From the NCBI GenBank assembly GCA_025451715.1, contig JANWJY010000132.1, forward strand, positions 1-19,391: DNA of 19,391 nt, in the 5' to 3' direction. Source of the stretch: Fimbriimonadaceae bacterium (GTDB lineage: Bacteria > Armatimonadota > Fimbriimonadia > Fimbriimonadales > Fimbriimonadaceae). A program made the translations under genes and the position numbers. Of this stretch, positions 8,025 to 15,635 are shown in pieces (the stretch's first letter is position 1; the number at the start of each line of letters is the position of its first letter). Under the pieces are notes generated by a model that was not told where the DNA came from, did not search any database, and saw nothing but the letters and a program-made list of their open reading frames with translations.

Positions 8025-8098
8025 CGGTGCGACCGGCCCGTAGATAGCCGGTCGAATTAGGCTCTACTCCTCGGCATCCGACGGGTCGGCTCGCACCG
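8025..8098 (+). promoter_or_regulatory. Structured 5' leader RNA of the RHS-tip gene
   Basis: The closing helix pairs CGGTGCGA (8025-8032) with TCGCACCG (8091-8098), eight base pairs. Inside, (CGA)CCGG (8030-8036) pairs with CCGG(TCG) (8048-8054) over an 11-nt loop, and CCGA (8078-8081) pairs with TCGG (8086-8089) over CGGG, giving a three-way junction. The inner CGA is shared by the first two helices, so the two compete. A further alternative, GTAGA (8040-8044) with TCTAC (8063-8067), would open the second helix. The ribosome site AAGGTGA follows immediately (8100-8106). Competing helices next to a ribosome site suggest a regulatory leader. It matches no riboswitch that I recognise. Confidence 0.45.
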
Positions 8099-8112
8099 CT
8101 AAGGTGAAGTCA

Positions 8113-9069
8113 ATGACAAAACGCTATTACACCGTCGACGGACGGATCATCGGGGAATCGACTGGCGGAGTCCGCACGGACTACGTCCACGACGCACAGG
8201 GCAACGTGGTCGCCACGACCGACGAGACCGGCGCGGTCGTGAACACTTACCGCTACAAGCCGTTTGGCAACCTGCTTGCCACGACAGGCGCGGGAGCAGA
8301 TCCGAGATTCCTTTGGAATGGTGCGCAAGGGACCATGGCCACAGGAATGTCTGTCCCGAGCCATTATGCTCCGGGAGGGTGGTACGCCAGTTCGCTCGCG
8401 TACACGTTCAAGGGTGGTGAGGCTGCAGCAACATTGGACGTCAAAGACTGCGGAAAGGAGATCTTTGAGTTGCAAGGATTTGGACAAGCCTACGGCGACA
8501 AGCCCTGGTGGTACAAGGGTTGCGGCGATTATGGATGGTGCACACAGTGGGTCGTTAAAGGGCTGCAGGGGAAGCGAGCTGTCATCGTTCAATGCATCGA
8601 CAAGACCTACGATGTCGAGTCGTGCAAGAGCTGCAAACCACTGCCGGACTGTGAGCCGAAGGTTGATCTCCACTTCTGTGAATACTGGGAAGTCGGCACA
8701 GATGGGAAGGTATGCGTCGGTGATTGTGCTAATGATCCGGTGAAGAACCTGCCTCCATTTGACATCCTCGGAACAGTCGACTTCTTCAACGATAGCAAGG
8801 ACTACTCTAATTGCAAAGGAAGTCACAAGGCGATTGGAGTCGCCAAGCTCTTCTTTTGGGACGACCTTCCAAAGGACTGGGAGAAAGAGTTCAAGAGACC
8901 TCCGCAGACTGGCAACACCATTCACTTGCGCTTGCCTGAACGGCCAGGGGGACCTCCAGGATGGTTTGGGGGCAAGTCGCTCAGTACGAAGACCAAAACG
9001 GTCGATTGTCCGGGTATTAATTGCTGTCCACCTGAAAATCGCTTCAGTTGCACCAAGAATGTAAAGTGA
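8113..9069 (+). CDS. Free-standing RHS-repeat tip with Cys-rich variable C-terminal domain
   Basis: ATG 8113 follows AAGGTGA at a good distance; GTG 8104 is a less likely in-frame start. Residues 1-70 of 318 are RHS/YD-repeat sequence: YYTVDGRIIGE, TDYVHDAQGNVVATTDETG and VVNTYRYKPFGNLL, as found just before the core motif at the C-end of giant RHS proteins. The protein then departs from RHS sequence before the usual RARHY-type motif. The remaining 220 residues are unlike anything I recognise and hold 15 cysteines (113, 137, 143, 161, 171, 174, 180, 189, 201, 205, 234, 299, 304, 305, 313) and many Trp/Tyr. There is no signal peptide and no RHS shell. The 3' two-thirds is visibly more AT-rich than the 5' end, suggesting a swapped-in tip. 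The stop overlaps the start of the next gene. Confidence 0.8.
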   Translation: MTKRYYTVDGRIIGESTGGVRTDYVHDAQGNVVATTDETGAVVNTYRYKPFGNLLATTGAGADPRFLWNGAQGTMATGMSVPSHYAPGGWYASSLAYTFKGGEAAATLDVKDCGKEIFELQGFGQAYGDKPWWYKGCGDYGWCTQWVVKGLQGKRAVIVQCIDKTYDVESCKSCKPLPDCEPKVDLHFCEYWEVGTDGKVCVGDCANDPVKNLPPFDILGTVDFFNDSKDYSNCKGSHKAIGVAKLFFWDDLPKDWEKEFKRPPQTGNTIHLRLPERPGGPPGWFGGKSLSTKTKTVDCPGINCCPPENRFSCTKNVK

Positions 9070-9677
9070 TGAACGTGTCCTTTGCTCCCGCCTTGCTTTG
9101 GCTGATGGCGTCAAACCAGACGCCAAGCAGCCAGACGTTTGACCTGGCAGAACTTGAGCGAAGCCTGACAGGTTTGCCGGGTGCGGCCCAGCAGGTCGAA
9201 AGTTGCAATCGGCTCATCTCGCTGACCAATCGTCTCATCGAGATTGGGCCGGCGAACACTTGGCAACTGCTTGATCAGTATTTGGCGAAGCAGCCTCAAA
9301 TCGAGAAGTCAGAGAATTTTTACTTGGCTCTCCCAGGCGTGCAATGGTGTCAGGTGCTCGCGCTCCTGCCGCTTCTCATCGAAGGAAGCGACGATGCACG
9401 ACTCGGTGACGTCAAGTACGTTCCAACTTACTTTGAGGATGGACTAGTCTTTCAGACGGTCTTCGTGTACTCGCCGAATGACCTGACGCCGCGCTCGCTC
9501 CGTGAAGCTCTGCGAACGGTCGACTGGCGCAAGTTCAGGAAAAGTGCGATCGGGCTAAAGCCTGAGAATGCGACAAGCAAAGGAGTTCACGACTTCCTGG
9601 TTCGCCGCTTCAAGGGCAACTTTTATCTCGATGAATACATCGCGACGATGACAAAGCAGAACCCACCTGGTCGCTGA
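9069..9677 (+). CDS. Unknown protein translationally coupled to the RHS tip (candidate partner or immunity)
   Basis: ATG 9069 overlaps the RHS-tip stop by one base (TGATG), so the two are very likely co-translated. An earlier in-frame start at 9048 would give seven more residues but would lie inside the upstream gene. The 202-residue product starts with a short hydrophobic segment (SFAPALLWLMA), possibly a weak signal peptide. It then has a helical region with repeated Leu (about 25-90), a hydrophobic stretch QVLALLPLLIEG (about 102-113), and a mixed alpha/beta C-terminal half with VYSPNDLTPRSLREAL and RRFKGNFYLDEYIA. I recognise no family. Its position directly after a variable RHS tip is where immunity proteins usually sit; that role is inference only. 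Confidence 0.72.
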   Translation: MNVSFAPALLWLMASNQTPSSQTFDLAELERSLTGLPGAAQQVESCNRLISLTNRLIEIGPANTWQLLDQYLAKQPQIEKSENFYLALPGVQWCQVLALLPLLIEGSDDARLGDVKYVPTYFEDGLVFQTVFVYSPNDLTPRSLREALRTVDWRKFRKSAIGLKPENATSKGVHDFLVRRFKGNFYLDEYIATMTKQNPPGR

Positions 9678-9694
9678 AATCGTCACCGGCTAAC

Positions 9695-9735
9695 AAATCA
9701 TCGAGCGAGGCAAACACAGCCCCGCTCGATGATTT
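9695..9735 (+). terminator. Rho-independent terminator after the RHS-tip operon
   Basis: AAATCATCGAGCG (9695-9707) pairs perfectly with CGCTCGATGATTT (9723-9735) around a 15-nt loop, and the T-run extends one base further. An A-run on the left arm lets it work in both directions, which suits its place between this operon and the converging rimO. Confidence 0.82.
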
Positions 9736-9834
9736 TGGGTATTCCTACTTCGTCCAGGCGGGTGCCCCGCATGCTCAGTGCTGCCGCTCGGTCGTGCTGA
9801 ACCAGTTGCCGCTCTCTCTCCTTATGGTGAGGGG

Positions 9835-11214
9835 CTACTGCGCCTGGCGCAGCGGCGACATCTGCAGGGTCCGCACCTGACGCTTCGGCGCGTCGGCCCC
9901 CTCGAGGTGGCCGTACAGGTCGTGCTCCTTCCCCTCCGTCACGTGCACCGTCACGAACGAGCCCGGCGAGGCCGAGCCGCGCGCGTACACCCACCCGTCG
10001 ATCTCCGGCGCATCGCGGAACGAGCGCCCCGCCACCCAGCCGTCCTTGCACTCGTCCACCAGCACCCGCAGCGGACGCCCTTCCCAAGAACGCGATTTCT
10101 CCAATGACACGGCCTGCTGCGTCCGCATCAGCCGGTCGTAGCGCTGCTGCTTTACTTTCAAAGGGACCTGCCCCGGCATGTCGTGCGCGGGCGTGCCCGG
10201 CTCGCGGCTGAAGGTGAACGCGCCGACGCGGTCCAGCCGCGCTTCTTTGACGAACTCCAGGAGGTGCTCGAACTCCTCGTCCGTCTCGCCGGGGAAGCCG
10301 ACGATGAACGTCGTGCGCACCGCCACGTCCGGCATCGCGCTTCTCAGCTTTTCGACGAGCTTGAGGTACCTCGGACCGTCCCAGGGGCGCTTCATCCGGC
10401 GCAGGACGTCCGGGTGCGTGTGCTGCAGCGGGATGTCCACGTACTCCAGCACCTTCTCGCACTCTGCCATTGCTGCGATCACTTCGTCGGTCAGGCGGTT
10501 GGGATAGAAGTACAGCATCCGCACCCACTCGATCCCTTCGACGCTGTTTAACTCTTTTAGGAGTTTGGGGAGCGTGAACTCCTTGTACCGGTCGAAGCCG
10601 TACTGCGTCACGTCCTGCGCGATCAGGTTGATCTCTTTTGTTCCTGTCTTCGCCAGGTGGTTTGCTTCTGCGACCACGCGCTCGATCGGTTTGCTGACGT
10701 GCGGGCCGCGGAACGAGGGGATCGTGCAGAACGTGCACTTGTGGTCGCAGCCCTCGCTGACTTTCAGGTACGCGCTCCACGGTCGCCCCGTCCTCGCCCG
10801 GGTCTCGACCGACGCCCACCTGTGGTGCGGCGGCTCGACGTCCACATAAGGGCCGTCATGGCCGAAAACGGAAGTAGCGATCTCGCCGAACCGCGCCATC
10901 TGCCCGACGCCGACATAAGCGTCCGCCCCCGGCGCGAGCCGCTGGAGCTCCGCGCCCATTCGCTGCGCCAGGCACCCCGCCACGATCACTCGCCCCTTTT
11001 TGGCTGCGACCGCCTTCCGGATCGCCTCGATCGACTCTCGCTTTGCGCTTTCGAGGAACCCGCACGTGTTGATGACGGTCAGCTCGGCGTCCTCGGACCC
11101 GTCCACCGACCACCCGCCCTCCCGCAGCACCCCCGCGATCTCCTCGCTGTCCACCTCGTTCTTGGCGCAGCCGAGCGTCACGATCCGCACGTTCTTGGGC
11201 TTGGGGTCAGGCAT
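9835..11214 (-). CDS. rimO: Ribosomal protein uS12 Asp methylthiotransferase RimO
   Basis: RimO is a radical-SAM enzyme that methylthiolates the conserved Asp of ribosomal protein S12, using two iron-sulfur clusters. All six cluster cysteines are visible: C16 (TLGCAKNEVDSE), C51 (NTCGFLESAKRES) and C81 (AGCLAQR) for the N-terminal cluster, and C156/C160/C163 (SEGCDHKCTFCTIPSFRG) for the radical-SAM cluster. The TLGCAKNxVDSE opening separates RimO from MiaB. A TRAM domain covers about 385-455. Length (459) is normal for the family. AAGG lies 5 nt before the ATG. It follows the DUF4342 gene after 42 nt on the same strand, so the two may be co-transcribed; the gap contains CGGCGCC/GGCGCCG arms that could form a hairpin. 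Confidence 0.97.
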   Translation of the reverse strand: MPDPKPKNVRIVTLGCAKNEVDSEEIAGVLREGGWSVDGSEDAELTVINTCGFLESAKRESIEAIRKAVAAKKGRVIVAGCLAQRMGAELQRLAPGADAYVGVGQMARFGEIATSVFGHDGPYVDVEPPHHRWASVETRARTGRPWSAYLKVSEGCDHKCTFCTIPSFRGPHVSKPIERVVAEANHLAKTGTKEINLIAQDVTQYGFDRYKEFTLPKLLKELNSVEGIEWVRMLYFYPNRLTDEVIAAMAECEKVLEYVDIPLQHTHPDVLRRMKRPWDGPRYLKLVEKLRSAMPDVAVRTTFIVGFPGETDEEFEHLLEFVKEARLDRVGAFTFSREPGTPAHDMPGQVPLKVKQQRYDRLMRTQQAVSLEKSRSWEGRPLRVLVDECKDGWVAGRSFRDAPEIDGWVYARGSASPGSFVTVHVTEGKEHDLYGHLEGADAPKRQVRTLQMSPLRQAQ

Positions 11215-11256
11215 CGGCGCCTTAAGTATGGCGTTGCAACCCCTTAGAGGGCGCCG

Positions 11257-11553
11257 TCAGTCTTCCCGCCGCTCGATCACGATCGTGAACTCCTTCGCCA
11301 GACCCACGATCGCACCGATCGCCATCACGACCGGGGCGAGCACGAGCCCGATGATGCCGGCGGTCAGCGGCAGGTTCAGCAGCTCCCGCCCGTCCTTCGC
11401 CTTCACGATGATCCGCCGGACGTTGCCCTCCTTGATCAGCCTCTTGACCTCGTCCAGAAGGTCCTCGGACTTGACCTCCTTCTCCTCGACCTTCGGCCCT
11501 GCGGCCTTGGCCTTTGCCGAAGTCTTAGCCTTGCCCTTCTTTTCCTGTGCCAT
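11257..11553 (-). CDS. DUF4342 domain protein
   Basis: This 98-residue protein has a Lys/Ala/Glu-rich N-terminus (about 1-28), then EDLLDEVKRLIKEGNVRRIIV, the conserved core of DUF4342. After that come KDGRELLNLPLTAG, one hydrophobic segment (GIIGLVLAPVVMAIGAIVGLA, about 67-87 in part), and a charged end, IERRED. The biochemical role of the family is unknown; the N-terminal part resembles a UBA-like helical domain. A TAAGGT box sits 8 nt before the ATG, and there is no Shine-Dalgarno, so a leaderless transcript is possible. It is divergent from the Kelch gene across only 47 bp. Confidence 0.88.
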   Translation of the reverse strand: MAQEKKGKAKTSAKAKAAGPKVEEKEVKSEDLLDEVKRLIKEGNVRRIIVKAKDGRELLNLPLTAGIIGLVLAPVVMAIGAIVGLAKEFTIVIERRED

Positions 11554-11600
11554 TGCGTATAACCTTACGCCCCTGCCAGCCGTCAGGTTACTGTAAGCCT

Positions 11601-12482
11601 ATGACTTCCCTCCTCCTTGCCCTCGTGCTTGCCCAAGACCTCGGCGCCCGCTCTGGGGTCGGCGCCGCCCGGATCGGGCCGGTCGCCTACGTGGTCGGCG
11701 GATCCCTGGAGCGGGGCGGTTTCGCGCGAAGCCTGCTCGCGTACGACTTCGCGAACAAGAAGTGGTCGGAGAAGGCGCGCCTGCCCGAGCCCATCGCGTT
11801 CCCGGCGACCGCCTCCTACATGGGCAAGCTCTATGTGTTCGGCGGGCTGCACCAGGACAACACGCACTGCGACCACGCGCACTTCTATGACCCCACGACC
11901 GACCGCTGGACAGTGCTGGCCAACCTGCCGACCGGGCGCAGCCGCTCTTCGTGCACCGTCATGCAGGGCAAGATCGCGGTGATCGGCGGGATCGCGGACG
12001 AGGCAAGCGTCGGCAAGAACAGCGACAAGGTCGAGCTCTACGACCCGGTCGCCAAGACCTGGAGCCGGCTCGCGCCGATGCCGACCGCGCGGCACGGGCA
12101 TGCGTCCGAGTTCGTCAAGGACCGGCGCGTGGTGGTCGGCGGCGACGCCGACCAGCCCGGAGGGCAGACGACGAGCGTCGAGGTCGGGAGCCCGACCGCG
12201 GGGTGGTCGAAGAGCGCCGACCTGCCCGAGGCGCGCGGCTTTCCCGTGTCGCTTGCCTACGAGGGCGAGGTGTGGGTGTTCGGCAACCGCGGCCCGGCGA
12301 CCAGCCCGGTCCACTTCGACCCTACCGCGAACAAGTGGCTACCGAGCATCTCGGCCGACACCACGCGCCACCGCGGCGCGGCGGTCGAGTACCAGGGCAA
12401 GGCGTACCTGTTCTTCGGCGAGGAGTCGGGCGGCGTTCCGTTGCGGGTGTTCGACTTCCGCCGCGACGGGTGGATGGACTGA
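11601..12482 (+). CDS. Secreted Kelch-repeat protein
   Basis: The start at 11601 gives a short signal peptide (TSLLLALVLAQ) and avoids overlap with the divergent DUF4342 gene; a longer in-frame reading from 11547 would overlap it. The 293-residue product has about six Kelch blades, each with its hydrophobic strand and double Gly: VAYVVGGS, KLYVFGGLH, KIAVIGGIA, RRVVVGGDA, EVWVFGNRG and KAYLFFGEES. Between them are the usual conserved Tyr and Trp pairs (YDPTTDRWTVL, YDPVAKTWSRL, FDPTANKWLP). It should fold as a single six-bladed propeller outside the cytoplasm. Ligand and role are unknown. A TACTGT box 6 nt before the ATG and the lack of a Shine-Dalgarno fit a leaderless mRNA. Confidence 0.9.
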   Translation: MTSLLLALVLAQDLGARSGVGAARIGPVAYVVGGSLERGGFARSLLAYDFANKKWSEKARLPEPIAFPATASYMGKLYVFGGLHQDNTHCDHAHFYDPTTDRWTVLANLPTGRSRSSCTVMQGKIAVIGGIADEASVGKNSDKVELYDPVAKTWSRLAPMPTARHGHASEFVKDRRVVVGGDADQPGGQTTSVEVGSPTAGWSKSADLPEARGFPVSLAYEGEVWVFGNRGPATSPVHFDPTANKWLPSISADTTRHRGAAVEYQGKAYLFFGEESGGVPLRVFDFRRDGWMD

Positions 12483-12507
12483 CGTTTCTGCGTTGTTTTA
12501 GGGGGTC

Positions 12508-12550
12508 GAAAACGGCCGTTTTTTCGCCGTTTTCAGGTTCATTTTTTTTG
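12508..12550 (+). terminator. Rho-independent terminator after the Kelch gene
   Basis: GAAAACGGC (12508-12516) pairs with GCCGTTTTC (12526-12534). A second, overlapping palindrome, AAAACGGCCGTTTT (12509-12522), offers an alternative stem. An eight-T run starts at 12542. It lies 26 nt after the stop codon. Confidence 0.72.
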
Positions 12551-12567
12551 TTTTTACAGGGGTGGGC

Positions 12568-12573
12568 TAGAAT
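12568..12573 (+). promoter_or_regulatory. -10 box TAGAAT for the M42 peptidase gene
   Basis: TAGAAT ends 6 nt before the ATG, leaving no room for a leader or Shine-Dalgarno; transcription would start at or next to the A of ATG. A T-rich TTTTTG at 12545-12550, with a 17-nt spacer, could serve as -35 and overlaps the T-run of the preceding terminator. Confidence 0.5.
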
Positions 12574-12579
12574 CAGCGA

Positions 12580-13626
12580 ATGCCTCGCTTCGAGATCGAC
12601 CTGGACTACCTCGCGTCAGTGCTCGAAGACCTGCTCAACACCCCCAGCCCGACCGGCGACACCGAGTGGGCCGTCAGCTTCGTCGTGCAAGAGCTCGAGG
12701 GGCTCGGCGCCGAGGTCACCAAGACCACCAAGGGCGCTGCGGTCGCCAAGTTCAAGGGCAGCAAGAAGGGCGCGCCGCGAGCGCTGACCGCGCACGTCGA
12801 CACCCTCGGTGCGATGGTCGCCGAGCTCAAGTCGAGCGGGCGGCTCAAGATGACCGCGCTCAACGGCGTGAACTGGCCGACCGTCGAGAGCGAGGGCGTC
12901 ACCGTGGTCACCCGGGGCGGGCAGAAGTTCCGCGGCTCGGTCGTGCTGACCAACGGCGCGACGCACGTCAACGCGAAGGCCAAGACCGCCAAGCGCGACG
13001 CGGACTCGCTCGAGGTGCGTATTGATGAGCGGACCTCCTCAGCCGAAGAGACGAGGACTCTTGGGATCGCCGTCGGGGACTTCGTCCACTTCGACACCCG
13101 CGTGGAGCGCGGCGCGTCCGGTTTTATCCGTTCGCGTTTTCTGGACGACAAGGCCTGTGTCGCGTGCGCGCTGGCGGCCTTCAAGGCTCTGAAGGACGCG
13201 GGCGCGAAACCGGCGCAAGACACCTACCTCTTGGTCAGCAACTTCGAGGAGGTCGGGCACGGCGGGATGGACGGACTGCCCGCCGACATCGCCGAGATGG
13301 TGGTGCTCGACATGGCGTGCGTGGGCGAGGGGCAAAACGGCAACGAGTTCCACTGCTCGATCTGCCTCAAGGACTCGTCCGGCCCATACAGCAAGCCTTT
13401 GTCAGATCGTTTGCGCGACCTCGCCGACCGCGCGGGGATCGACCTGGTGCCGGACACCTATCGCCACTACTCGTCCGACGGGACCGCGTACTGGTACTCC
13501 GGCGGCGCGGCGCAGGTGGCTTTGATCGGGCCGGGCGTGGACACCAGCCACGGCTACGAGCGCACCCACTCCGACGCCCTGCGCGACACCGCAGCGCTGG
13601 TCGCGGAGTATTTGATCGAGGCGTAA
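12580..13626 (+). CDS. M42 family (glutamyl aminopeptidase-like) metallopeptidase
   Basis: M42 enzymes are cytoplasmic, usually dodecameric (TET) di-metal aminopeptidases that trim short peptides. The 348-residue product has the expected motifs in order: NTPSPTGDTEWA (20-31), AHVDTLG (71-77; H72 metal ligand, D74), RFLDDKACV (bridging Asp 189), NFEEVGHGG (E223 base, E224 ligand), LDMACVG (D244 ligand) and GPGVDTSHGYERTH (last His ligand, probably H330). An inserted PDZ-like small domain (about 75-170) is present, as in the family. All catalytic positions seem intact. Length is typical. It has a -10-adjacent start (previous entry) and converges with the WD40 gene. Confidence 0.92.
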   Translation: MPRFEIDLDYLASVLEDLLNTPSPTGDTEWAVSFVVQELEGLGAEVTKTTKGAAVAKFKGSKKGAPRALTAHVDTLGAMVAELKSSGRLKMTALNGVNWPTVESEGVTVVTRGGQKFRGSVVLTNGATHVNAKAKTAKRDADSLEVRIDERTSSAEETRTLGIAVGDFVHFDTRVERGASGFIRSRFLDDKACVACALAAFKALKDAGAKPAQDTYLLVSNFEEVGHGGMDGLPADIAEMVVLDMACVGEGQNGNEFHCSICLKDSSGPYSKPLSDRLRDLADRAGIDLVPDTYRHYSSDGTAYWYSGGAAQVALIGPGVDTSHGYERTHSDALRDTAALVAEYLIEA

Positions 13627-13632
13627 AAGCTT

Positions 13633-13646
13633 GGCTCGGGAGAGCC
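13633..13646. other. Small hairpin between convergent genes
   Basis: GGCTC-GGGA-GAGCC forms a 5-bp stem in the 43-bp gap between the M42 and WD40 genes. It could help end transcription, but it has no T-run. Confidence 0.3.
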
Positions 13647-13669
13647 GCACTTGATTGGCACGGGCGAAC

Positions 13670-14629
13670 TTACTTCTGCGGAGGGTCGACCTGGTAGACC
13701 TGGAGCGCGTTGCTCGCGTCGGTCGTCAGCAGGTACCTGCCGTCCGAGGTGAACGCGACCAGCGAATCGACGAACGCGCGGTTGCCGATCGTCGTTAGCT
13801 TTCTAAATCCTTTGATGTCCCATAGCACGACGCTGGCGTCGGTCGAGCTGCTGGCCGCAACCCGTCCGTTCGGTGCGACTGCCACGCCCGTCACCCAGTC
13901 GGAGTGGCCCGGCATCGCGGCGAGCTTCGCGCGGCTCTTGAGGTCCCACACCGTCACAGCTCCGTCGCGGCCCGCGGTCAGACCGATCGTGCCGGTCTTG
14001 TTTACGGCCACGTCGTTCGCGCCCTGCCCGCCTACGAGAGTCATCGTCGCGGCGAGGCCATAACTCGGAGAGTACAGCCGCATTCCCTCTTTCAGGGTGC
14101 CCGTGGCGATAGCACCGCTCGGAAGATAAGCGAGGCCGTAGAAGTTCGCACCCTTGCCCTCGATCGTCGCGATCGGGTGCCCGCCCACAGTGTTCCAAAC
14201 CTTGATGACGTCGTCCTTGCCGACGCTCGCGAACTTCGTCCCATCGGGCGAGAAGGAGAACGATTGGATGCCCTTGGTGTGGCCCTTTTCGCGCGGAAAC
14301 TCACGGATCTTCTTTCCGGTCTTCGCGTCCCAGAGCCAGATTCTCGCGGTCTCGTCGCCGGTGAGGAGGTGTCGGCCGTCGCGGCTGTACGCGAGCCCGT
14401 AGACGGTCTGCGGGTGTCCCGTAAGCTGGAAGGCCGTGCCCATCGACTTCGAGTCGATCAGGCGCACCTGCCTGTCCTCCGTCGCGACGGCGAACTGGGT
14501 GCCCACAGGCGAGACCGCCAGGGCAGTCGCACGGAAGTTGGTGAAGGACTTGTAGGCGGTCACGACCAAGACCCGGTCGGCGGGCGCGACCGAGGCCAAA
14601 ACGAGCGAGACTATAGCTGTCGTGAGCAT
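13670..14629 (-). CDS. Secreted WD40-repeat protein
   Basis: The 319-residue product starts with a signal peptide (LTTAIVSLVLASVAPA) and then has about seven WD40 blades. The clearest ends are RLIDSKS, RIWLWDAKT, IKVWNTVG, VTVWDLKS and VVLWDIKG, with GH dipeptides (LTGHPQTV, KGHTKGI, PGHSDWV) at the expected places and SPDGTKFAS-type strands. It should form one seven-bladed propeller in the periplasm, probably as a binding scaffold; the partner is unknown. AAGGAG stands 5 nt before the ATG. The gene is last in a same-strand run after the lipoprotein (48-nt gap) and the MlaE-like permease. Confidence 0.9.
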   Translation of the reverse strand: MLTTAIVSLVLASVAPADRVLVVTAYKSFTNFRATALAVSPVGTQFAVATEDRQVRLIDSKSMGTAFQLTGHPQTVYGLAYSRDGRHLLTGDETARIWLWDAKTGKKIREFPREKGHTKGIQSFSFSPDGTKFASVGKDDVIKVWNTVGGHPIATIEGKGANFYGLAYLPSGAIATGTLKEGMRLYSPSYGLAATMTLVGGQGANDVAVNKTGTIGLTAGRDGAVTVWDLKSRAKLAAMPGHSDWVTGVAVAPNGRVAASSSTDASVVLWDIKGFRKLTTIGNRAFVDSLVAFTSDGRYLLTTDASNALQVYQVDPPQK

Positions 14630-14677
14630 CCTTACTCCTTAGGTTCCTGATAGGCTGACGAACCGTCCTATGTCATG

Positions 14678-15571
14678 TTACGTGGCTTTGGCCACTTTGG
14701 CGCCCGGTTTCGGCAGGTTGAACACTCCCTCGTCGTACTTGCCGCCAGTCTGCCAGTCGCCCGACCAGTACATGTTGTACCTTTCCCCGCTTGCCAAGGT
14801 TCCGTCGACCTTGATCGTAAGCGGCCTGAGGTGGACCTTGTCAACGATCACCTCGATCGTTGTCTTGCCGCTCTCCTCGGAGTGCGCGTAGACCCTATAG
14901 TGCGTCGCCTTCTTGTCGCCTTGCTTGAACGTCTGCTCCTCGACCACCGCCTTGTAGCCGCCGACGCCGTTCGCCCACGCGCGGAACAGCGGGCCCCACG
15001 CGTCGGAGCCCTCCTTGTAGTAAGAGAACATTTCGAGCGGGAACTTGCGTGGCCATTCGAGGACGTCCATGTCTGTCATCGCCGGCGCATCGGACGAGAA
15101 CGAGGCCAGGCTCTGCCAACCGTCTTCTCCGAGCTGAGCGCGGCGCTCGCCGTCGGCCCTGATCCTGTTGAACTCCGACTTTGTCTCGGGGAGCATGTAC
15201 TGCAGCTCGAAGTGCCGGTCGTCCTGGATCTTGATCTCGGGCCTGCCCGTGAGCGAGCCGACCGTCGGATCGTCGTACGTGAGCACGGCACGGCAGAGCG
15301 AGTTCTTCGTCGCTTTGACCTTTGCGTCCATGCGGTCGCCGAGGTCGACCATGGAGGTCGTCGCAGGGTCCCACTTCGTGCCGGGCGCGACGATGTCGTA
15401 GTGCCCCGGTTCGCGCTTGGTCGCCTTCTCAACGCCTTCCTTCAGCAGCTCATCCTGGGTCGGGGAAGTGGGGCCGTTCGAGGCGGTCGGGCCCGCGTCC
15501 TCTTTGGGTACGGGCTTGCTACATCCCGAGAGGGCCAGGACGGCCAGGGCGGCAAAGGCAAACGTGCGCAT
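14678..15571 (-). CDS. Lipoprotein of unknown function (possible LolA/LolB-like fold)
   Basis: ATG 15571 is preferred over an upstream in-frame start because GGAAGAG precedes it and it places a clean lipoprotein signal at the N-terminus: RTFAFAALAVLALSGC, with lipidated Cys17. After a Pro/Ser/Thr-rich linker (about 18-45) the 297-residue protein is mostly beta-rich: DAKVKATKNSL, EIKIQDDRHFELQYMLP, KATHYRVYAHSEESGKTTIEVIVDK, LRPLTIKVDG and ERYNMYWSGDWQTGG. Alternating strands with charged edges resemble LolA/LolB or DUF1571-like lipid-handling lipoproteins, but I cannot confirm this by sequence. It lies 64 nt after the MlaE-type permease, so a link to outer-membrane lipid transport is plausible. 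Confidence 0.82.
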   Translation of the reverse strand: MRTFAFAALAVLALSGCSKPVPKEDAGPTASNGPTSPTQDELLKEGVEKATKREPGHYDIVAPGTKWDPATTSMVDLGDRMDAKVKATKNSLCRAVLTYDDPTVGSLTGRPEIKIQDDRHFELQYMLPETKSEFNRIRADGERRAQLGEDGWQSLASFSSDAPAMTDMDVLEWPRKFPLEMFSYYKEGSDAWGPLFRAWANGVGGYKAVVEEQTFKQGDKKATHYRVYAHSEESGKTTIEVIVDKVHLRPLTIKVDGTLASGERYNMYWSGDWQTGGKYDEGVFNLPKPGAKVAKAT

Positions 15572-15635
15572 CTCTCTTCCGACGTAATTTGGGAGTCCCA
15601 TAGCTCGATCCAGGTTCAAAATACCCCACTCCGAC

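Noticed and set aside
8025..8098. Possible tRNA: 74 nt, acceptor-like closing helix, D-arm-like and T-arm-like hairpins
   Set aside because: There is no TTCRA T-loop (the loop is CGGG on a 4-bp stem), no anticodon stem can be formed in the middle, and it lies in a 5' leader position directly after a -10 box.
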